NCBI GenBank assembly: GCA_051294375.1
Contig: CM119263.1
Span: 7,410,829 to 7,474,828, forward strand
Length of the DNA stretch: 64,000 nt
Direction: 5' to 3'
From: Paraspadella gotoi
Lineage: Eukaryota > Chaetognatha
The first letter of the stretch is position 1. Each line of letters opens with the position of its first letter. The position numbers and the translations under genes were made by a program. The notes beneath the pieces were generated by a model that had not been told where the DNA came from, ran no database searches, and saw only the letters and a list, made by a program, of their open reading frames with translations. Positions 56,144 through 64,000 of the stretch are shown here, piece after piece.

Positions 56144-57071
56144 CTATATTTTCTATTTCTTCGTCGTTGCCTTTTTTCGCCGGAATCGCGAAATTCCTTC
56201 TCAGTTTCTCTCTTCGACCCAAATTTACATTCATTATTGTAACAAGTAGTAAACCGCTTAACTTGGTCTCCCTGGCCGAAGCCGAGAGATCGCACAAAGA
56301 TTCGGGAGAGAAAAGAAAAATGTCTTTCTTTTTTCAAACCAACATTAGAATACGAATCATATTTTTTTAAAAATAATTATTATTATATTTATAATTATAA
56401 TTTTCTTTGATTTTTCAGTTTCACATTCGTCCTTCGAACATCGCTCGTGAAATTTCGATCGAAACCAAAAAAAAAAGGAATAAAGAAATAAAAACAAAAT
56501 AAATGAAAATTAAAAGAACAGATTTGAAATTTGCGTTATAGACCTAAATCTAGAAAGAAATGGCGACCGCCGATTGTTATACGATTATGAACAATCCGAC
56601 GACAGAAGTTAAAATAAAAACGAGCGCTTAAAGTTTCCGAGGCAAACCAAACAAAAACAGAAATATAAATGTGAAATCAATAATGGATTATTTCCTGAAT
56701 GTAAGTACCTTTTCCCTACTTCACTTTATGAAATACATTTTATGCTAGATCTTTATTTTCTTGTGTAATAAATACTACTTTATACTATCATTCTTCAAAT
56801 CATTTGCCTCATTCTTAATTTGACGTACAACATATCAAACTTTCAGAGTGCAGCATACACGCGTGCACTCGCACCTACCGAATCGTCTTAGTACGCAAAC
56901 AAAAAAAAATCGTTTCCTAAACGAAGATTTTTTTCTTCTTCGTCATGATTTGATTACCACGTGATTCCTTCGTGCTTCAGTTTCTTTCCTCCGCTTTACT
57001 CTTTCCCTCGTTCCTTCCCTTCCCCCCGCATGCGAAAGGATGTGACCCGTATGTGACCCGGCGCGTGCGAT
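56144..57071. other. non-coding stretch
   Basis: AT-rich with no convincing gene. An E-box CACGTG lies at 56958-56963. Confidence 0.5.
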
Positions 57072-57090
57072 CACGTGACCGGTCCACGTG
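57072..57090. promoter_or_regulatory. paired E-boxes in a CpG-rich patch
   Basis: CACGTG at 57072-57077 and 57085-57090, centres 13 bp apart, within TCACGTGACCGGTCCACGTG. The surrounding 57050-57140 is CpG-rich and has a CRE-like TGACGTCA at 57133-57140. A third E-box is at 56958. With 1083 and 42085 this is the third cluster of TCACGTGA sites. Confidence 0.45.
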
Positions 57091-57180
57091 ACCCGAGCGT
57101 ACGTCGCGCCCGGGCTCGACCGACGCGACCTTGACGTCAGATCAGATGGACGTGGGAGTAGACCTCGTGCCAACTGGTTT

Positions 57181-59014
<1,834 letters not shown>

Positions 59015-59074
59015 GTCGGTCCGTGTCGGTCCGTGTCGGTCCGTTTCGGTCCGTGTCAGTCCGCGTTTGTCCGT
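59015..59074 (+). repeat. 10-bp minisatellite, GTCGGTCCGT
   Basis: Six units; the first three are identical and the last three carry one to three changes each. The word GTCGGTCCGT also occurs near the start of the foldback-element family (31481), so the two may be connected. Confidence 0.93.
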
Positions 59075-59488
59075 GAAGATCACTTTCGTCTCCTAAAAAG
59101 TTTGTCGCTTAGTTTCTGAGAGTCACAAACTCTGTTACTAGAATTTGTCACATATAATTTTAATGAATATTATAAAATCTAATACTTAAAAGAGTGAAAC
59201 AAGTAATTTTGCAATTTTCATAATATGATCGCTTTGACATCAACGACGACGTTGAACTTCGGCCTTACGTACGTATATATTTTATTTTGCGCATTTTCAA
59301 CGCCTTAGAATCTATGTTATTTCATTCAACATTATGAAATCATAATTTTACCAAATAAATTTAAATGTACAAATTTGTTTTCTTGTTGCTTCCGTGATTT
59401 TTAATGTTTTTGGTTCTCGGTTATTTTGTCTTTTTGTTTTCGGATACAAAGACAAATTTTAGTAGCTGACGCATTCGCGGTGCATTGA

Positions 59489-59490
<2 letters not shown>
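59075..59490. other. non-coding stretch
   Basis: AT-rich. No gene seen. Confidence 0.5.

Positions 59491-59537
<47 letters not shown>
59491..59537 (+). repeat. (CT)n microsatellite
   Basis: A pure CT array of about 46 bp, then impure CCCTCT units to 59552. Confidence 0.95.
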
Positions 59538-59540
<3 letters not shown>

Positions 59541-59565
59541 TCTCTCTCCCTTTCTTTCTACCCCT

Positions 59566-59720
59566 GACGCGTGCCGTTCCGGGTAGCCGAGTCGGGCAGA
59601 AGCAAACCAGGCGGGCAGCAGGGCGGCGAATTTCGCCTTGCCCTATTGAGGCTGAAGGCGTGGTGGGCGGGTTCGCCCGAGCGGAACGGATCGTCGAGTT
59701 CGAATCTGGGGATTCCATTG
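59566..59720 (+). repeat. GC-rich segment with pol III-like boxes
   Basis: GTAGCCGAGTCGGGCAG (59583-59599) resembles a class II tRNA A-box, and GAGTTCGAATCTGG (59696-59709) a B-box. They are too far apart for a tRNA. The GC-rich block differs sharply from its AT-rich flanks. A SINE is possible, but one copy is not enough to say. Confidence 0.25.
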
Positions 59721-60000
<280 letters not shown>

Positions 60001-60209
60001 TTCGCTCTATTCGGTTTTTTCCTTAACTTTTCCGATTGCCTTTTTAACTCGGACTTTGGTGACTCCATCGCTATATTTCGATTGAACCCTATATGCATCT
60101 CAGTCTCTCTCTTTCTCTCTTGTTCGAGCAAATGGATCGAATTCAAGATTTAGTCCAACCGTCTCTCTCGAGCGGCTCCTACGTTTTCTTCGGTTCAGCG
60201 GAAAATCAA
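60001..60209. other. short non-coding stretch before gap
   Basis: The plus strand is open from 60093 into the gap (MDRIQDLVQPSLSSGSYVFF around 60132-60191). This could be part of an exon, but nothing confirms it. Confidence 0.25.
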
Positions 60210-61391
60210 NNNNNNNNNNNNNNNNNNNNNNNNNNNNNNNNNNNNNNNNNNNNNNNNNNNNNNNNNNNNNNNNNNNNNNNNNNNNNNNNNNNNNNNNNNN
60301 NNNNNNNNNNNNNNNNNNNNNNNNNNNNNNNNNNNNNNNNNNNNNNNNNNNNNNNNNNNNNNNNNNNNNNNNNNNNNNNNNNNNNNNNNNNNNNNNNNNN
60401 NNNNNNNNNNNNNNNNNNNNNNNNNNNNNNNNNNNNNNNNNNNNNNNNNNNNNNNNNNNNNNNNNNAATAAGTCATGTCGTTACCCGGATTAAGTGGAGT
60501 CGCGCGGATTTTGCTCGAGGATTGAATCGGACTCAAAGTTGACTTTCGGTATCATGAAGGCACCCAGGTGGANNNNNNNNNNNNNNNNNNNNNNNNNNNN
60601 NNNNNNNNNNNNNNNNNNNNNNNNNNNNNNNNNNNNNNNNNNNNNNNNNNNNNNNNNNNNNNNNNNNNNNNNNNNNNNNNNNNNNNNNNNNNNNNNNNNN
60701 NNNNNNNNNNNNNNNNNNNNNNNNNNNNNNNNNNNNNNNNNNNNNNNNNNNNNNNNNNNNNNNNNNNNNNNNNNNNNNNNNNNNNNNNNNNNNNNNNNNN
60801 NNNNNNNNNNNNNNNNNNNNNNNNNNNNNNNNNNNNNNNNNNNNNNNNNNNNNNNNNNNNNNNNNNNNNNNNNNNNNNNNNNNNNNNNNNNNNNNNNNNN
60901 NNNNNNNNNNNNNNNNNNNNNNNNNNNNNNNNNNNNNNNNNNNNNNNNNNNNNNNNNNNNNNNNNNNNNNNNNNNNNNNNNNNNNNNNNNNNNNNNNNNN
61001 NNNNNNNNNNNNNNNNNNNNNNNNNNNNNNNNNNNNNNNNNNNNNNNNNNNNNNNNNNNNNNNNNNNNNNNNNNNNNNNNNNNNNNNNNNNNNNNNNNNN
61101 NNNNNNNNNNNNNNNNNNNNNNNNNNNNNNNNNNNNNNNNNNNNNNNNNNNNNNNNNNNNNNNNNNNNNNNNNNNNNNNNNNNNNNNNNNNNNNNNNNNN
61201 NNNNNNNNNNNNNNNNNNNNNNNNNNNNNNNNNNNNNNNNNNNNNNNNNNNNNNNNNNNNNNNNNNNNNNNNNNNNNNNNNNNNNNNNNNNNNNNNNNNN
61301 NNNNNNNNNNNNNNNNNNNNNNNNNNNNNNNNNNNNNNNNNNNNNNNNNNNNNNNNNNNNNNNNNNNNNNNNNNNNNNNNNNNNNNNNNNN
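60210..61391. other. two assembly gaps (257 N and 819 N)
   Basis: N at 60210-60466 and 60573-61391, separated by 106 bp of unique, partly CpG-rich sequence. These are the largest gaps in the window and are not entered through microsatellites. They directly precede the possible promoter at 61450. Confidence 1.
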
Positions 61392-61471
61392 TAGCGAATC
61401 CTCGGTTCGCGCGATCCAGACTTTTCAGAAGTCAAATCGACGCCGCTCACCGGAAGTAGGGCAAATGGCGG
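61392..61471 (+). promoter_or_regulatory. possible promoter: ETS and YY1-like motifs
   Basis: CCGGAAGT (61450-61457) matches the ETS-family consensus. AAATGGCGGC (61463-61472) matches the YY1 consensus except for the base before ATGG. They are 5 bp apart. This pair is typical of TATA-less housekeeping promoters in animals, where the ATG of the YY1 site is often at or near the start codon. The region is CpG-rich to about 61800. Function is inferred from motifs only. Confidence 0.45.
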
Positions 61472-61581
61472 CGTCGTTGGCGGCGAATGGCAATGACGAC
61501 GGTGGCGGCGATGGCGGCGAGGATTCGCGCAGTTTTAAGGCGTCATCGATGGCAGGAGAGAGAAGGCATGGAATTGGTTGA
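61465..61581 (+). CDS. possible first-exon frame, 38 codons
   Basis: Starts at the ATG inside the YY1-like motif and ends with TGA at 61579. The peptide is MAASLAANGNDDGGGDGGED then SRSFKASSMAGERRHGIG. It is Ala/Gly/Asp-rich, as many first exons are. If it is a first exon, a donor would be expected before the stop, but I see no clear one. It may instead be a short upstream frame or chance. Confidence 0.2.
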   Translation: MAASLAANGNDDGGGDGGEDSRSFKASSMAGERRHGIG

Positions 61582-61874
61582 CGAGGTTATTGGCTTTTTG
61601 AATTTATAAAAACAGACGCGGGTGATTGTACAACGAATGTTTCGTAGTTAATGTCGTTAACGATGATGACACGGTTCCACCGACAATGAAGACGCCAACG
61701 TAGACGCCGCCGGCGGAAACTACGGCGCCGGCGCCGCAGAGTTATGAGAAATCTTCCTTCCGTCCTGCGGCGCCGATCGAGATTCGAGAGAATCTTGTCT
61801 CATTGTAGGTCGAGGCAGAGTTTATGGTTCGAGTTGATGAAGAGATAAAAGGTGACTCACTTTTTAGGAGAGAA
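61582..61874. other. CpG-rich non-coding stretch
   Basis: GCCGCCGGCGGAAACTACGG and GGCGCCGGCGCCGC (61700-61740) form a CpG-rich core with a strong palindrome. No gene seen. Confidence 0.45.
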
Positions 61875-62185
61875 AAAAAGGGGGAAGTGGGGACTGGGGA
61901 ATGGGGATTCGCTTTTGAGGGAAAATGAGGATAAGTAGGGACTGGGGATTCGCTTTGAAGGGAAAATGAGGGGAAGTGAGGACTGGGGATTTATCTTGGA
62001 GGGGAAATGAGGGGTAGGTGGGTACTAGAGATTCAACTTAGAGGGGAAATGAGGGGAAGTGGGGATTGAAGATTTGCTTTGGAGGGGAAAGGAGAATAAG
62101 TAGGGACTGGGGATTCGCTTTGCAGGGAAAATGAGGGGAAGTGAGGACTGGGGATTCGCTTTTGGGGGAAACTAAGGGGAATTCA
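61875..62185 (+). repeat. 42-bp G-rich minisatellite
   Basis: About seven units of roughly 42 bp, each with GGGACTGGGGATTCGCTTTG followed by GGGAAAATGAGGGGAAGTG or close variants. Each unit contains several runs of three or four G, so quadruplex formation is plausible. Confidence 0.92.
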
Positions 62186-62712
62186 CTTTGTAAAGGATGG
62201 TTGGGGAGCTAAAATCTGAAGAAAGTTGGTTCTTAACATTTTAGATTAAAATCGGGGTCGTGGGAAGAACTGTGAAAGGTGATGTAAATTGAAGAATCTG
62301 GTCATCAACAAAGAATTTTTTTAAAAAATATTTAAAACCGAAACCTAACATAGTCACAAAAATGTGTCGTGACCCGGCAAATTTATAAATGTAACGTAAA
62401 ACTTGTTTCAACACGAAATCGAAATGGAAATCGAGCTCGAAAGCAAATGTGAATGTAAATGTAATTTACTGTCGACTTCGTCAAGAACCGAACATCAAAT
62501 CGAATCGACGAAACGAGGATATTGAAAAAAAAACAATCTCCTCTCTATGCCAAAAAACAAAAAAAATTTCGTCCGCAAAACTGATGAGAGCAGAAAGAGA
62601 GGACGAGAGAGGAGAGAGAGAGAGAGAAGAGAGAGGAGAGATGAGAGGAGGAGAGGAGAGAGATGAGAGAGAACTTTGTCAGAGAGAGACTTTTTTCGTC
62701 GAAAAACTGGAG

Positions 62713-62748
<36 letters not shown>

Positions 62749-62834
62749 TTCTTTCGACGAACACCGATAATTCGAGACACGGAAAAACCAATTCGCTTAA
62801 TGTACTACATCACATCGCTATCCCCGTCATTTAC
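62186..62834. other. non-coding stretch with GA tracts
   Basis: Impure GA-rich 62600-62690 and a purer GA tract at 62716-62744. TTTTCTTTCGACGAACACCG follows. A 148-codon plus-strand frame (62449-62895) is mostly repeat-derived. Confidence 0.45.
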
Positions 62835-63504
62835 ATTCCGGCTCTATAATTCACTTTGTCAGTTCGTCGGTCCGCCCTCCCAATCTTGTCGGTAAGTCCC
62901 TTAAATCATGTCATAAAATCGAATTATGATAAATTATGTAAAAAAAATGATGTCCGTCTGTCTGTCTGTCTGTCTGTCTGTACGTCCCCCTGTATCTTTG
63001 AACGCCAATTACTCATGATTGTTTGGGACGATTGACTTTAAATTTTGTATGAGGGTAGGAAAGTGTGTGTGTTTAAGTTTAATCATCCATGTGGAAATGA
63101 GTTTAAATTGAAAAAACAAAAAAACAGTTTTACTAATTGATTATGCTTCTTTTTCTTTTTATATTAAATGTAAATGCAAGATGTATTAATAAAACAAATA
63201 ATTAATCTGTTAACTAATCTATTAGTCAATTAATTAATTAATCAATAATTAATTAATTAGTAAATTAATCAATCAATTAATTATTCAATCAATCAATTTA
63301 TTTATCAATTATTAATAATTCAATCAATAAATCAATGAAACAATCAATTAATCATTATCGGCATTATAGTCGTCGCCATCATCATCGTCGTTGTTTTTGT
63401 CGTGGTCAGTGACAAAAAGACTTAATTAATTTACCAACTAATTAATTAACTTTAATTAATTAATTAATTACTGCTAATGATCGTGGGCAGATCCGGCATT
63501 GTTT
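62835..63504 (+). mobile_element. short relative of the foldback element
   Basis: Opens with CCGGCTCTATAATTCACTTT (62838-62857), as at 31460. (GTCT)n-type GTCCGTCTGTCTGTCTGTC is at 62951-62969, and the unit containing GTAGGAAAGTGTGTGTG at about 63055. A TTAATTAA-rich stretch (63190-63470) follows. The right edge is GCTAATGATCGTGGGCAGAT (63473-63492), matching 33429. It lacks the GC arrays. Both ends are shared with 31436-33460, which defines the family. Confidence 0.65.
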
Positions 63505-63582
63505 GCTCAAACTTATTTTTAATAACCGTCGCCGACGTCAAACGTAGTTTCGTTTTTCGCATGTTTTTCCAACTAATTACTC

Positions 63583-63644
<62 letters not shown>
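63505..63644 (+). repeat. (CT)n microsatellite, about 57 bp, at 63588-63644
   Basis: A pure CT array after an ordinary 80-bp stretch. Confidence 0.96.
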
Positions 63645-63648
<4 letters not shown>

Positions 63649-64000
63649 TTTTAACAAGTCGCCTTTTTTTGTCGTACTTATTTAACCCGATGACGGCAGC
63701 GTCGATTGCGAACGCGTAATCAACTTACCTTTTTCGGGAAAATCCCTTAAGATAGAGAGAGAGAGATAGAGATAGAGAGTCAAAATGTTTTAAAAAATTA
63801 ACCAAATTAGGAAAGGTTTTCTTTGAGATCCAATCGCGACTCCCAACTCTCTGAAATCAATCTCACATTGTTCCCTTTACCTTCCCGGGGTTAAAAAGTA
63901 AGTCAACGACGCCCGAGACAGGGTTCACCTCAGCAGCGGCTGCAGCGGCTGCAGCGGCAGCGCCAGGGGCGCCGGCGCCCAAATTTAAACTAACGTCTCT
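63645..64000. other. non-coding stretch to window end
   Basis: Short GATAGAGA units near 63753-63778. GGCTGCAGCGGCTGCAGCGG, a GCAGCG repeat, is at 63937-63956. No gene seen. Confidence 0.5.

Noticed and set aside
59566-59720. tRNA gene for Ser or Leu
   Set aside because: The A-box-like and B-box-like words are about 100 bp apart and no cloverleaf can be drawn.
60494-61581. Frames of over 300 codons across the large gap
   Set aside because: They consist almost wholly of N; only the flanks were considered.

Overview
The window is eukaryotic nuclear DNA that is almost entirely non-coding. It has dense dinucleotide and other simple repeats, CpG is not depleted, and assembly gaps (N runs) interrupt it. 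I found no gene that I can name. The best protein-level signal is one possible exon cut by a gap (about 4689-4805). The best promoter-level signal is an ETS motif beside a YY1-like motif at 61450-61471. Those two motifs together suggest an animal, but I cannot place the species. There is no bacterial-style operon, CRISPR array, rRNA or intact tRNA.

Layout. 1-9.9 kb: simple repeats, gaps, a duplicated E-box unit (1083-1174), a possible exon (4689-4805) and a tRNA-like A-box/B-box remnant (8310-8390). 10-29.7 kb: the oddest part. By eye, 10.0-21.9 kb is a patchwork of degraded copies of sequence that recurs at 21.8-29.7 kb. Block A (28.2-29.65 kb) recurs inverted at 10.04-11.89 kb. Block B (21.83-26.55 kb) recurs in the same orientation at 12.04-21.0 kb. 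Block P (26.65-27.35 kb) recurs inverted at 21.03-21.87 kb. The copies differ mainly by small insertions and stretched homopolymers, which looks more like uncorrected long-read gap filling than evolution. Four gaps of exactly 25 N in the window, three of them at or inside this patchwork, fit that reading.

29.7-51 kb: more simple repeats and a 2 kb foldback-like element at 31436-33460. The element has GC-rich palindromic arms and relatives at 51991-53230 and 62835-63504. There is also an 11-bp minisatellite (37548-37790) and a three-E-box inverted repeat (42085-42147). 51-64 kb: a second near-duplicate pair (51420-51990 and 53260-53790), two TATC arrays inside a larger duplication, further minisatellites (11 bp at 56048, 10 bp at 59015, 42 bp at 61875) and a CpG-rich possible promoter after the largest gap.

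A recurring theme is GA and CT tracts of about 40-140 bp. Many lie within 500 bp of a tract of opposite orientation, so they form inverted pairs. All alignments were made by eye and no search was run; block boundaries are accurate to some tens of bases.
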